A DNA stretch of 64,000 nucleotides. Origin: JBBRQP01 sp038226175 (GTDB lineage Bacteria; Cyanobacteriota; Cyanobacteriia; Gloeobacterales; Anthocerotibacteraceae). Numbering within the stretch: position 1 is the stretch's first letter; each line of letters begins with the position of its first letter. The notes under the pieces were generated by a model. The model saw only the letters and a program-made list of their open reading frames with translations, did no database searches and was not told the origin of the DNA. A program made the translations under genes and the position numbers. Location: assembly GCA_038226175.1 (NCBI GenBank), contig JBBRQP010000001.1, positions 1-64,000 of the forward strand, written 5' to 3'. This document shows positions 7,439-16,902 of the stretch, in pieces.

Positions 7439-8517
7439 GATGCGACCGATTGGGATAATTGAGGGCGGGCAAAAATCATCCGCCCAGCTGCTGTTTGTAA
7501 AGAACTGGTGACGATTACAGCAACCTGCTCCCCAATCAACGACCGCCCATCTTCGACTACGATCATCGTGCCGTCTTCTAGGTAAGCCACGCCTTGATGA
7601 TGCTCCTTACCCTCGCGCAAGATACGGACATCAAGCCAGTCACCAGGACGATAGCGCGGTTTGAGAGCATTCGCTAATTCATTGACATTCAAAACCAAGA
7701 TGCCCTGTAAGCTCGCGACTTTGTTGAGATTAAAATCATTGGTGACCAGAGCTGCTTCAAGGTCTTGGGCGAGACGAATTAGTTTGGCATCTACTGTCGT
7801 CAGTTTAGGATAGTTGACATCACTGATTACGAGGCGTGTGGCAAATTTGGGTTGCATTTGATTAAGAATATCCAGACCCCTGCGGCCCCGTAAGCGTTTT
7901 TCGCCATCAGCACTATCGGCTAAATGTTGTAATTCATCTAACACAAAGCAAGGCACAATAATACTGCCCTCAAGAAAACCTGTTTGTAATAACTCCTCAA
8001 CCCGTCCGTCAATAATCGAACTGGTATCCAAAACCTTACTCAGAGCCGGACTCAGGGGCACTAGAGGCGCATCTTCGGTGGGTTTGGGGGCTAGATTAAA
8101 GCGGCGCAGCAGTTCTCCGCCATGGGTCTCAGCTAAGGTCATGCCCAAGTAACCAAACAGCACGCTTGCCAATAGAGAAACTAGCCATTTGATAAAATCT
8201 AAACGGTCAGGAAATGGCAGAAGGAATACAGGGCCAAGCAAGAGATTGGCGACGAGCAGACCTGCCACTAACCCTGAGGAACGGGCAATCAAAGAATCTG
8301 TGGGCATCTGCCGAATCTGGTCTTCGATGCGCCGCAAGGTTGAGCGTACCGCTAAGCCCATGCCTAGACCTAACACTGTGCCAAGCATCAAGAGCATCCA
8401 ACTAGCATTATTTGCTTTATCAGAAGAAAGCCAAGCGGTCGGCAAGATTTCTCCGCCGTTGTAGCCGATGACAGCTCCAGCTGCCACAAAAATTAAGACA
8501 ATGAGCGCATCCAGCAT
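7435..8517 (-). CDS. PIN/TRAM-domain membrane protein (YacL family)
   Basis: A 360-residue protein with about four N-terminal membrane helices (residues 1-135), a PIN nuclease domain (about 165-285) opening with DTSSIIDGRV and containing FVLDELQHLAD and an Asp in VTNDFNLNK, then a TRAM domain (about 290-350). The acidic residues match a metal-dependent RNase site. YacL-like proteins are widespread in Gram-positives and cyanobacteria with no firmly established substrate. It diverges from hemW. Confidence 0.9.
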   Translation of the reverse strand: MLDALIVLIFVAAGAVIGYNGGEILPTAWLSSDKANNASWMLLMLGTVLGLGMGLAVRSTLRRIEDQIRQMPTDSLIARSSGLVAGLLVANLLLGPVFLLPFPDRLDFIKWLVSLLASVLFGYLGMTLAETHGGELLRRFNLAPKPTEDAPLVPLSPALSKVLDTSSIIDGRVEELLQTGFLEGSIIVPCFVLDELQHLADSADGEKRLRGRRGLDILNQMQPKFATRLVISDVNYPKLTTVDAKLIRLAQDLEAALVTNDFNLNKVASLQGILVLNVNELANALKPRYRPGDWLDVRILREGKEHHQGVAYLEDGTMIVVEDGRSLIGEQVAVIVTSSLQTAAGRMIFARPQLSQSVAS

Positions 8518-8587
8518 AATGGAGTACAGGCAGCTAGGCGCAAGTGTGACTATTCAAATTATAAACCCCGTGTCCCCTTTCACTGCG

Positions 8588-9715
8588 ATGGTTTGGCCAC
8601 AAGCCCTCTATCTGCACATCCCATTTTGTCAAACCCATTGCCATTACTGCGATTTTGCGGTCACTTTGGGCACACCAGAATTAATTGAAAAGTATGTGGC
8701 CTATCTATTACGAGAAATTACCCTCACACCTACAGCTGGTCAAAAACTGAGTACGGTCTACTTTGGTGGCGGTACACCGTCTCTGCTGACCCCACACCAG
8801 TTGGAGCGGCTGATGGTGGCCTTAGAGCAAAAGTTTGGCTTGCTCACCACAGCGGAGATTACCCTCGAAATCAATCCGGGTACCGTAACTCTCGACAGCC
8901 TTAAGGCTTATCGCAGCCTAGGAATCAATCGGCTGAGTTTGGGTGCGCAGGCTTTTCAGGATCACTTACTCAAACTGTGTGGACGCAGTCATGATGTGGC
9001 GGCCATTGATCAGGCGGTACGCGACTTAGACCGGGCTGGATTTACCAACTTTAGTCTTGATCTAATGTTTGGCTTGCCCCAGCAAACCTTAGCAGACTGG
9101 GACTATTCACTAGACTGTGCTTTGCGTCTAGCTCCTCAACATATTTCTGCCTATGATTTGATTCTTGAAGAACAGACCCCATTTGGACGTAAATATCAGC
9201 TAGGTCAAACCCCTTTACCTAGCGAAGACCAGGGAATTGCGATGTATTTAACGCTGATTGAGCATTTCACAAAGGCTGGATATGAGCATTATGAAATTGC
9301 CAGTCTTGCTCAGCCCGGTTATCAATCGCGGCATAATCGGGTTTATTGGCAAAACCAGAGTTACTACGGCTTAGGAGTAGGGGCAACTGGGTATGTGCAT
9401 CAGCAACGCGTAACCCGTCCGCGTCGTTTGGTAGATTATTTTGATTGGGTTGAGCAAGGCATCTTTAGCCAAGAACGAATGGTCACAAGTGCCGAAGAAC
9501 TTTCAGAAACTTTGATGCTGGGCTTGCGGTTAGTCGAGGGTGTGCGCCTTGCACCGTTGCAAGACAAATTTGGCACTGCCCCCGTAGCGCAAATCCTGCA
9601 AGCTCTGGTAAAAGTGAGAGAGCAGGGACTAATCCAGCAAGAGGCCGGAGTACTCAAATTGGTCTATCCTCAAGGCTTTTTGTTATCCAACGAAGTATTG
9701 CAATGCGTGATCTAA
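8588..9715 (+). CDS. hemW: Radical SAM heme chaperone HemW
   Basis: A 375-residue radical SAM protein. The [4Fe-4S] cysteines are Cys14, Cys18 and Cys21 in FCQTHCHYC, followed by YFGGGTPSLL, INRLSLGAQAF and SLDLMFGLPQQT. A GVGATGY segment lies near residue 262. These define HemW, long annotated as oxygen-independent coproporphyrinogen oxidase but established as a heme-binding chaperone. I chose ATG 8588 because family proteins start just before the Leu-Tyr-Leu-His-Ile-Pro motif. An in-frame ATG at 8519 would add 23 residues without homology. Confidence 0.9.
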   Translation: MVWPQALYLHIPFCQTHCHYCDFAVTLGTPELIEKYVAYLLREITLTPTAGQKLSTVYFGGGTPSLLTPHQLERLMVALEQKFGLLTTAEITLEINPGTVTLDSLKAYRSLGINRLSLGAQAFQDHLLKLCGRSHDVAAIDQAVRDLDRAGFTNFSLDLMFGLPQQTLADWDYSLDCALRLAPQHISAYDLILEEQTPFGRKYQLGQTPLPSEDQGIAMYLTLIEHFTKAGYEHYEIASLAQPGYQSRHNRVYWQNQSYYGLGVGATGYVHQQRVTRPRRLVDYFDWVEQGIFSQERMVTSAEELSETLMLGLRLVEGVRLAPLQDKFGTAPVAQILQALVKVREQGLIQQEAGVLKLVYPQGFLLSNEVLQCVI

Positions 9716-9729
9716 AGGCAAGGTGACCC

Positions 9730-9891
9730 GTGCGTGGTGTTAAAAAAGAAAATCTGCCTACCAAAATTTGTATGGTGTGCCAGCTCCCTTTTACCTGGCG
9801 CAAAAAATGGGAGAAGGATTGGGAACAAGTAAAATACTGTAGTGACCGCTGTCGTCGCCGCAAATCTGTAAATCAAGGAACTCATGACTGA
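9730..9891 (+). CDS. DUF2256 small zinc-finger-like protein
   Basis: A 53-residue protein with two Cys pairs: KICMVCQLPF and YCSDRCRRR around WRKKWEKDWEQVK. This is the DUF2256 pattern of small cyanobacterial and proteobacterial proteins, probably one zinc site. It starts at GTG 9730 after the purine-rich AAGGCAAGG, and its end overlaps the photolyase FAD-domain gene by 8 bases, so the two are probably cotranslated. Function unknown; the neighbours suggest a link to the photolyase-like proteins. Confidence 0.8.
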   Translation: MRGVKKENLPTKICMVCQLPFTWRKKWEKDWEQVKYCSDRCRRRKSVNQGTHD

Positions 9892-10732
9892 GAATATGCG
9901 CCGTAAATTTGCTAACCGCGATGACCTGATCGCTTATATCCGTGAGCAATTTCCCTCAGCCGTAGCCCATGATAATCATGTCAGTACGACCCCGGGTGGA
10001 CGCAAAGCCGCTGAAGTCAGGCTGAACAAAGTTGACCCGGCTCATTATGCAGCCAGTCGTAATTTTTTTAGTGGGGCGGTCACCCGTCTTTCGCCCTACA
10101 TCCGTCATGGGGTGCTGAGCTTAGCCGAAGTCCGTGATGCCATTCTCAAAAAATCCTATCGTCCCCAAGAAACCGAAAAACTGATCAACGAGCTAGGCTG
10201 GCGCGATTATTGGCAACGTCTTTATGTTCAGCTGGGTAAGGGTATTTGGCAAGATCAAGAAGACTACAAAACCGGCACCACTAACTATCAAGCAGACCTA
10301 CCCGAAGATATCCGTACGGGTAATACAGGATTGGTTTGTATGGACAAATTTAGCCAAGAGCTACGGGAGACGGGGTACCTGCATAATCATGCCCGGATGT
10401 GGCTGGCGGCCTATGTGATTCACTGGCGTAAAATTCGTTGGCAAGCGGGAGCTAAATGGTTTTTGGAGCATCTTTTGGATGGTGACCCGGCGAGCAATAA
10501 TCTCTCTTGGCAGTGGGTTGCCAGTACCTTTAGCCATAAACCTTATTTTTTTAATCGCGAAAATTTGGAACGCTACACGCAAGGGAGTTATTGTCGGCAA
10601 TGTCCGCTCTATGGACATTGCGAGTTTGAGGGTAGTTACGAAGAGCTAGAGCAAAAACTCTTTCCCTATGCGCCATTCCTACAAGATAAGCGTCCTAATT
10701 CCAACTCCTATAATCGCAAAGGCAAAAAATGA
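9884..10732 (+). CDS. Photolyase/cryptochrome FAD-binding domain protein
   Basis: A 282-residue protein corresponding only to the C-terminal helical FAD domain of the photolyase/cryptochrome family. Visible motifs are RLSPYIRHGVLS (about 67-78), NELGWRDYW (about 103-111), LHNHARMWLAAYVIHW, LDGDPASNNLSWQWV and NRENLERY. The tail has three cysteines in YCRQCPLYGHC, perhaps part of an Fe-S or zinc site. The N-terminal alpha/beta antenna domain is missing here but is encoded by the next gene, which overlaps by 4 bases. Likely DNA repair or blue-light sensing; activity uncertain. Confidence 0.88.
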   Translation: MTENMRRKFANRDDLIAYIREQFPSAVAHDNHVSTTPGGRKAAEVRLNKVDPAHYAASRNFFSGAVTRLSPYIRHGVLSLAEVRDAILKKSYRPQETEKLINELGWRDYWQRLYVQLGKGIWQDQEDYKTGTTNYQADLPEDIRTGNTGLVCMDKFSQELRETGYLHNHARMWLAAYVIHWRKIRWQAGAKWFLEHLLDGDPASNNLSWQWVASTFSHKPYFFNRENLERYTQGSYCRQCPLYGHCEFEGSYEELEQKLFPYAPFLQDKRPNSNSYNRKGKK

Positions 10733-11142
10733 AGAAGCCCTTAGTTTGGGTACATGGTGATTGTTTGAGCCCTTATCATCCGGCCTTGCAGACCTATCCT
10801 GAGGCTCCGGCTTTGTGGGTATGGGATGAAGCTTTGCTCAAGGATTGGCACATCAGTGTCAAACGCCTGGTCTTTATCTATGAATGTTTGCTCGAATTAC
10901 CAGTCACGATCCGGCGGGGCAATCTGGTGGCAGAACTCAGACAGTTTGCTCAGGAAGAGGGCGCAGATTATATTGCAACAACTGCTAGTCCGAGTCCGCA
11001 GTTTAGACAGATTTGCACTAGTTTAGAACCGGAACTTCCCGTTGAAATTTTACCAATTAGACCTTTTCTTGATTACGATGGCTATATCGATCTCAAGCGA
11101 TTTTCTCGCTATTGGCGTGTGGCTCAGCCACGAGTTTATTAA
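10729..11142 (+). CDS. Photolyase N-terminal alpha/beta-domain protein (stand-alone)
   Basis: A 137-residue protein that begins KKPLVWVHGDCLSPYHPAL and continues WVWDEALL. It resembles the Rossmann-like antenna domain of photolyases, where strand 1 is followed by an asparagine/aspartate-containing loop and a conserved display-type 'Val-Trp-Asp'. The middle, LPVTIRRGNLVAEL, fits the 'length of gap, then Gly-x-Pro/Asn' helix of that domain. The ATG overlaps the FAD-domain stop (ATGA), so the two products are probably made together and may assemble into a split enzyme. Its domain order is reversed compared with a normal photolyase gene. Confidence 0.7.
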   Translation: MKKPLVWVHGDCLSPYHPALQTYPEAPALWVWDEALLKDWHISVKRLVFIYECLLELPVTIRRGNLVAELRQFAQEEGADYIATTASPSPQFRQICTSLEPELPVEILPIRPFLDYDGYIDLKRFSRYWRVAQPRVY

Positions 11143-11179
11143 ATTTATTTGTGGATTGGCCTCAAGATCTCCGCATCTC

Positions 11180-14100
11180 CTAACCCGAGAAAGTACTGGT
11201 TTCCTGGCTTTTATCAGCAGCGCGATGCTCCAAAGCCCAAAATACGACTGGCACAAAAATCAAAGTAAACACCGTAGCTAGAGACAAGCCCCCAATCACC
11301 GCAATCGCCAGAGGTTTTTGTAACTCGGCTCCCGCACCAAGACCAATCGCCAGAGGTAGTAATCCCAAAATTGTACAGAGTGTCGTCATCAAAATTGGTC
11401 TGAGACGCACCCGTCCGGCTTCGAGTAACGCGGCATCGAGAGCTTTCCCCTCACTGCGTAATTGATTGGTGTAATCAAGCAAGATAATGCCATTTTTGAC
11501 CACCAAACCGACCAGTAAAATAACTCCCATAAATGATGAAACATTGAGTGGCGTTCCGGTGACCCACAGCGCGAAAATCACACCAAATAAAGCTAAAGGA
11601 ATCGCCGTAAAAATGGCTAATGGCTGGGTAAATGACCGAAACTGCACAACCAGCACCAGATATACCAACACCATCCCCAAGGCCAAGACACTCAGTAATT
11701 GCCCAAAAGCCTCCTGTTGACTAGCGTAGAGTCCGCCGACCGTCAGGGTATAGCCGGCGGGCAAGGTCAGATTTTGAACGCGCTGTTTGATTTCACCCAC
11801 CATTGAGCCGAGGTCACGGCCTTCGAGATTGGCATTGAGCGAGACATAGCGTTGTTGGTTCTCGCGGGTGATTTCGCCTTCGCCCGTGCGTGGGACAATC
11901 GTTGCCAGCGCACTGAGTGGCAAAATCGCGCCATTAGTCCCCACAATCGGGATCTGTGGGAGATTTTCAAAATCCTGACGCACTTCATCTAGGAGCCGAA
12001 CCCGCACATCAATCAAGCGGTCACCTTGGCGCACTTGGGTGGCAATTCCGCCCAGCAGAGCCGTTTGCACCTGACTTTGCACCTGGGAGACATCTAACCC
12101 CAAGCGACCAGCGCGCACCGGGTCAACTTGCACATTCAACTGCGGTGAGCCGACCCGTCCGGTAGTTACAAGGTCAACTAAACCATTAATATCTTGAATT
12201 TTGGCCTCAACTTGGGCCATTAGTGTCCGCAAAACTGCCGGGTCTTCACCAAAAATGCGCAGTTCAATCGGGCTGGGTGTACCAGAAAGGTCATTGAGTT
12301 CATCTTGTAAATTTTGGTGAAAATCTGTATCTAATTGCGGTAGGGTTGCGGCAATTTGTTGGCGTTGGGCTTCCATAATGGCATTGACCCGGCGTTGACG
12401 TTCACCCGCTGGCTTGAGCACCACGAGAATATCGCCGCGACTAGACTCGGTCGCAAATAGGCCGTTTTCAGCACCCGTGCGCCGCGTCCAGGCTACTACC
12501 TCAGGGGTTTTAGCTAAGATGTCTTCGAGCTTACTGGCTAGTCGATCAGTCTCGGCGAGCGAAGTCCCTGGCGGTGTGAGGTAATCAAGGATATAGCTGC
12601 CCTCATCCATTGCCGGTAAAAAATCTGAACCCAGACGGGTAAATAACCCAGCGCCACCCACGAGTAAAGTCACGGCTGTCAGAGCAACCCATAGTGGTTG
12701 CCGTAAGACTTTTTGGAGGATTTGCGTATACAGATCATCGAGTTTTTGTAACATCGTTGATTCAGTGGCAGCGGTTTCGGTGAGCCATTGACCGGATAGT
12801 AAGGGCGTCAGCGTCAGGGCTAGCAACAACGAGAAAATTACTGCTGCCGCTAGGGTCAAGGTCAAACTCGTAAAAAATTGTCCGGCTACCCCTGAGAGTA
12901 AACCCAAGGGTAAAAAGACTACCACCGTCGTCACCGTCGAACTCAATACTGGCCCGGTTAATTCAACGATTGCCGCTGTTACCGCTTGACTCGGACTCAG
13001 ACCACTCTGCAACTGACGATCAATATTTTCAATCACCACAATCGCATCATCAATCACCAAACCAATCGCCACCGCGAGTCCGCCCAAGGACATCAAATTT
13101 AGACTTTGACCCACGAGATAAAGCAAACCAAACGCGGCTAAGGCTGACAAGGGAATCGTAATCGCCGCAATCAACGTGCTACGCCATTCCCGCAAAAATA
13201 TATACAAAATAATTACAATCAAGACAATACCAATCAAAATCGCATCCCGCACATTGGTAATGGCATCGGTCACCAACCCAGAGACATCATAGGCGGGTTT
13301 AATGACAATCCCTGGTGGCAAACTTTTTTTGATGACTGCAAGCTCAGCACGGACATTATCAGAAACTGCTACGACATTACTACTAGGTTGACGAAAAATA
13401 TTTAAAGACAAACCTGGTTTGCCATCAACACTGACCAAACGGGTACGGTCAGCCCGTCCAGAGGTGATCCGCCCGAGATCCCGTAAAAAAACTGGAATAT
13501 TGCCCTGGGTCGCCACGACTACGCCGCCCAAATCCTTAGGATTCAACGCTTCGGTGGTCGCAACAACGAGATTTTGTTGATAATTTTCATCTAATTTGCC
13601 GACAACTTGGACTTGATTAGTCCGTTGTAAACTGTCTACGACTTGCGTCAGACTGAGATTATAACTACGCAATCTCGTCGGGTCAATTTCTACGGCAAAC
13701 TGGGCTGTGTCACCGCCTTGAATTTGGACTCTTGCTACACCCGCTACGCGCGTCAATTTTGGCTGAATCTGATAGCGCGTCAAGGTATACAAATCAGCTT
13801 GGGTCAACGTCAGCGTACTGATATTAAAGGTCAACACCGGAAAAATGGCGGGGGTAATGCGTTCAATCGTCAAATTAACCCCAGATGGCAAGTTACCGCG
13901 TACTTCAGAGACCCGGGTTTGTACCTGCTGGAGGGCTAGTTGCATATCCGTCCCTGGCTGAAACTCCACGGCTAGTTCGGTCGCGCCACGAATAGTTTTG
14001 GAGCGCACCCAACGCACCCGAAAAACTTGACCCACCGCTTCTTCTAGAGGCCGGGTAATCGTCAGCACCACCCGTTCGGGCGACACATCACCAACTTCGG

Positions 14101-14248
14101 CAATGACAGCAATACGCGGAAAGGCTAATTCGGGATAAACATCTGAAGGTAAGCGTCCGTAAGCTAAACCCCCGGCTACTGCCAACAGCGCAAATATCAG
14201 ATAGAAGGCTTTGGCTTGCGATTGTAATAATTGGGTAAAGGCTTTCAT
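11180..14248 (-). CDS. RND-family efflux pump permease
   Basis: A 1022-residue inner-membrane pump typical of the RND superfamily: an N-terminal helix, a large periplasmic loop, helices 2-6 with VIDDAIVVIEN in helix 4, a second loop and a second helix bundle. The paired aspartates (IDDA) match drug-exporting HAE-type pumps; metal pumps of the HME type have a single Asp in a DFG-x3-DGA motif. It is the last gene of a tolC/adaptor/pump operon, and its start overlaps the adaptor gene by 4 bases. Substrate unknown. Confidence 0.93.
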   Translation of the reverse strand: MKAFTQLLQSQAKAFYLIFALLAVAGGLAYGRLPSDVYPELAFPRIAVIAEVGDVSPERVVLTITRPLEEAVGQVFRVRWVRSKTIRGATELAVEFQPGTDMQLALQQVQTRVSEVRGNLPSGVNLTIERITPAIFPVLTFNISTLTLTQADLYTLTRYQIQPKLTRVAGVARVQIQGGDTAQFAVEIDPTRLRSYNLSLTQVVDSLQRTNQVQVVGKLDENYQQNLVVATTEALNPKDLGGVVVATQGNIPVFLRDLGRITSGRADRTRLVSVDGKPGLSLNIFRQPSSNVVAVSDNVRAELAVIKKSLPPGIVIKPAYDVSGLVTDAITNVRDAILIGIVLIVIILYIFLREWRSTLIAAITIPLSALAAFGLLYLVGQSLNLMSLGGLAVAIGLVIDDAIVVIENIDRQLQSGLSPSQAVTAAIVELTGPVLSSTVTTVVVFLPLGLLSGVAGQFFTSLTLTLAAAVIFSLLLALTLTPLLSGQWLTETAATESTMLQKLDDLYTQILQKVLRQPLWVALTAVTLLVGGAGLFTRLGSDFLPAMDEGSYILDYLTPPGTSLAETDRLASKLEDILAKTPEVVAWTRRTGAENGLFATESSRGDILVVLKPAGERQRRVNAIMEAQRQQIAATLPQLDTDFHQNLQDELNDLSGTPSPIELRIFGEDPAVLRTLMAQVEAKIQDINGLVDLVTTGRVGSPQLNVQVDPVRAGRLGLDVSQVQSQVQTALLGGIATQVRQGDRLIDVRVRLLDEVRQDFENLPQIPIVGTNGAILPLSALATIVPRTGEGEITRENQQRYVSLNANLEGRDLGSMVGEIKQRVQNLTLPAGYTLTVGGLYASQQEAFGQLLSVLALGMVLVYLVLVVQFRSFTQPLAIFTAIPLALFGVIFALWVTGTPLNVSSFMGVILLVGLVVKNGIILLDYTNQLRSEGKALDAALLEAGRVRLRPILMTTLCTILGLLPLAIGLGAGAELQKPLAIAVIGGLSLATVFTLIFVPVVFWALEHRAADKSQETSTFSG

Positions 14249-15381
14249 GGTTGCGTATTTCCTGTTGCAAGGGCCGTGCCATCAGGTAAGCCGTAGGCAC
14301 CTCTAGCTACAATGAGTTGACCGGCTTGAAGTTGACCACTGACCTCGACTTGGTCATTTTGTTCTAAACCCGTTTGTACCGCAATCCGCTGCACATGACC
14401 CGCCTTGACTCCGTAGACCATTTGACCGTTGGGTTGGTCAGGATTCGGCACCAAAGCCGTTTGGGGTACGGTCAACACGGCTCGGTGTACGCCAGCAATA
14501 ATATTGACGGTAACCGCTTGATTTTCCTTAAGGCGGCCTTGGGGATTAGCGACCCGTAGTTGAACGCCCAAGGTGTTGTTTTGGGGATCAACCACCGGAC
14601 TAATGGCGATCACCCTACCTGCGAGTTTGACACCTCCTAGAGCTGTGCTGATAATTTGCGCTGTCTGTCCCTGATGGAGTGCCGTAGGTGTATCGGCTGC
14701 CAGACTTGCTCGCACAATTACTGTACTCAAATCGACAATTTGTACTACGGGCTGAGCTGGGTCTGCCGTATCCCCGGCATTGAGAAAACGCTGAGCCACC
14801 ACGCCACGCAGGGGACTGCGCAGTTGGGTAAAGGTAAACTGTGCCCGGTTTTGGGCGACGGTGGCTTGGGCGACAGCGACTTGGGCTTGGGCAGCACTCA
14901 GTTGTTCGAGGGCAGACTCTACCTGACTGCGCGCCGCGATTAGGTCTTTTTGTGGGGCAATTTTTTGGTCAAATAGGGTTTGCAAGCGGGCTTGGGTATT
15001 ACGTGCGAGGAGTAAATTGGTTTGGGCTTGGGCTACGCCGGCTTTGGTTGCTTGCAGACTAGCCGTAGCTTGGTTGATCTGGGCGGTGGCCTGACGGTTA
15101 TCGAGCTGAGCGAGTAATTGACCGGGGCTGACTTGTTGGCCTGGTACGACATAGACGCGAATTAGTTTACCAGCTACGGCCGGACTGACCTTGACTGAGT
15201 GATCCGGTAGCGCATTGACCGTCCCAGGAATTGTGATCAGATTGGGCAGATCACGCCGGATCACCGCCACCACGGGTAACTTGAGAGGGGGCGCGGCGGC
15301 GTCTTCGACAGGCGTAGGCGTGGACTGACAGGCAACTACCAAAAAAAGTAAGGGCATTATATTAAGGTAATTAAGGCGCAT
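14245..15381 (-). CDS. RND efflux periplasmic adaptor (membrane fusion lipoprotein)
   Basis: A 378-residue adaptor that links the inner-membrane pump to an outer-membrane channel. The start contains the lipobox FLVVAC, so Cys18 is probably lipidated. The lipoyl halves, a long helical hairpin rich in Ala/Gln (about residues 95-185) and beta-barrel strands follow in the standard order; a segment PDGTALATG ends the protein. Its start overlaps the tolC-like gene by 11 bases and its end overlaps the permease gene by 4, consistent with one transcript. Confidence 0.92.
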   Translation of the reverse strand: MRLNYLNIMPLLFLVVACQSTPTPVEDAAAPPLKLPVVAVIRRDLPNLITIPGTVNALPDHSVKVSPAVAGKLIRVYVVPGQQVSPGQLLAQLDNRQATAQINQATASLQATKAGVAQAQTNLLLARNTQARLQTLFDQKIAPQKDLIAARSQVESALEQLSAAQAQVAVAQATVAQNRAQFTFTQLRSPLRGVVAQRFLNAGDTADPAQPVVQIVDLSTVIVRASLAADTPTALHQGQTAQIISTALGGVKLAGRVIAISPVVDPQNNTLGVQLRVANPQGRLKENQAVTVNIIAGVHRAVLTVPQTALVPNPDQPNGQMVYGVKAGHVQRIAVQTGLEQNDQVEVSGQLQAGQLIVARGAYGLPDGTALATGNTQP

Positions 15382-16663
15382 TGGTAAGCTCCACTAAAGG
15401 TTGATTGATCGCCCGTTCTAAGCCATTACGCGCCGTTTGATAAGCCGTCAGATCACTATAAAAGGCATCGCGTTGGTCTTGCACGGCCTGCTGGGTCACC
15501 AAAACATCGGTAAAGCTACTTTGTCCGGCCTGATAACTTTTTTGTGCGAGGTTGAGCACCTGCTCGGCTTGCGGTAGCAAAATCCTCCGGTCACGTTCTA
15601 GTAGGGTTTGTGCGGTGATCACATCTTGATAAGCGAGGCTAACTTCGCCATCCACTTGCCGCTCTAGGGCATTTTTTTGGGCTTGGGCGAGGGTTTGGGT
15701 TGCTAGGGCTTGGTCTAGCTCACCTTGGCGCGTGTTAAAAATCGGTACATCAATACGTAAGCCCAAAGTCGCTGCCGTAGTTGCCGATACCGGGTCCCAA
15801 ATAAACCCGCCAGCCAGCCCCAGATCAGGAATTTTGGCCACCTGTGCTAGCGCAATCAGGTCGAGACTGAGTTGGATTTGTTGTTGGGCCAGTAGGAGGT
15901 CTAGGCGTTTTTGGCGGGCTAAGGTTTGTAACTCGGGTAATTCAGGTAGCTTACGTAATTTTGGTAAGGGCTGCTGCTTCTCGACCGACAGGTTAAAGGT
16001 ATTGCGGTCAGTGGCATCAATCGGCGCACTCACCCTTTGTCCGAGTAACGTCCCTAGGCGCGTGTTTGCCTGACGGATGCGATTGGTTGCAGGCTCTAGG
16101 CGTTGGCGTACCCGTTCGAGGGCAAACTGTGCCTGAATCACTTCTGCCTCAGCTACATCTCCAGCGGCTAGGCGTTTTTGGGCAATACGTACCAACTGCT
16201 GACTGAGATTAATGGAACGCTGCACCTGGGCTTGAGCGGCCTCAGCAATGGCAAGTTCCGCATAGATTTGGCTGACATCGGTGCGAATCTGCCAACGCAA
16301 TAGGTCTAATTGCCCCTGCGTCACGCGCACTTGGTCTTGGGCGACAGCTAGCCGCGCATTGCGCTTACCACCTAGCTCAAAGGGTTGCTCAAAACTTACG
16401 GTGCGTTTAGTCTCAGCTTCACCAAAGGGCACATCAGCACTGAGGCGAGGATTGGGCGTGACTCCAGCGATGGTGAGTCCAGTTTGGGCAACGACTACCG
16501 CGCGCTCAGCCGCCAAAAGTTGGGGATTGCGCGCCTGAGCTTCGCTAATTGCTGCTTGCAAACTATAGGGTACTGCCAGAGGTTGCGCAGCTACGCGTCC
16601 TGCCAGACTGGCACTGAGTACACCTACAATGACGGCCCATCTCACTATTGCTTTCCACTTCAT
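15371..16663 (-). CDS. TolC-family outer-membrane efflux protein (CzcC-like)
   Basis: A 430-residue outer-membrane channel. Residues 1-26 are a signal peptide (hydrophobic core VIVGVLSASLAG, cleavage near AQA/VAAQ). The rest contains two internal repeats of long amphipathic helices, with ISEAQARNPQLLAAERAV at the start of the first and SFEQPFELGGKRNARLAVA, a motif typical of the CzcC branch. It is the first gene of the efflux operon. The start is preceded by a run of about 240 bases of non-coding DNA. Confidence 0.9.
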   Translation of the reverse strand: MKWKAIVRWAVIVGVLSASLAGRVAAQPLAVPYSLQAAISEAQARNPQLLAAERAVVVAQTGLTIAGVTPNPRLSADVPFGEAETKRTVSFEQPFELGGKRNARLAVAQDQVRVTQGQLDLLRWQIRTDVSQIYAELAIAEAAQAQVQRSINLSQQLVRIAQKRLAAGDVAEAEVIQAQFALERVRQRLEPATNRIRQANTRLGTLLGQRVSAPIDATDRNTFNLSVEKQQPLPKLRKLPELPELQTLARQKRLDLLLAQQQIQLSLDLIALAQVAKIPDLGLAGGFIWDPVSATTAATLGLRIDVPIFNTRQGELDQALATQTLAQAQKNALERQVDGEVSLAYQDVITAQTLLERDRRILLPQAEQVLNLAQKSYQAGQSSFTDVLVTQQAVQDQRDAFYSDLTAYQTARNGLERAINQPLVELTNAP

Positions 16664-16754
16664 GCCCTCTATTGTCTGGCACTTGTGTGAAGACTCGGTG
16701 AAGATAATCCATCGGGCTAGCGGCAGCCCAATACTCTTTCCGTTTGCATAAGTC

Positions 16755-16899
16755 AGCCCCCCCGCCCCATAAATGGGGAGCTAAAACCAGCTAATACTTG
16801 GTTTGGATACCTGAGAATAAAGAGAGTTAACGCTTGATTGCTGAAACTGTAACTTTCCCTAAGAGTGCCCTGGCTCCCCATTTATGGGGCGGGGGGGCT
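16755..16899. repeat. Perfect 27-bp inverted repeat flanking a 91-bp spacer (MITE-like)
   Basis: Bases 16755-16781 are the exact reverse complement of 16873-16899; each arm contains a run of seven C (or G), then GCCCC or GGGGC and an ATAAAT or ATTTAT core. The 145-bp unit lies between the DUF1501 stop and the tolC start, both minus-strand genes. The arms can pair in RNA as a very strong hairpin, or they may be ends of a miniature inverted-repeat element. No reading frame is inside. I saw no second copy in the window. Confidence 0.75.
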
Positions 16900-16902
16900 T
16901 GC

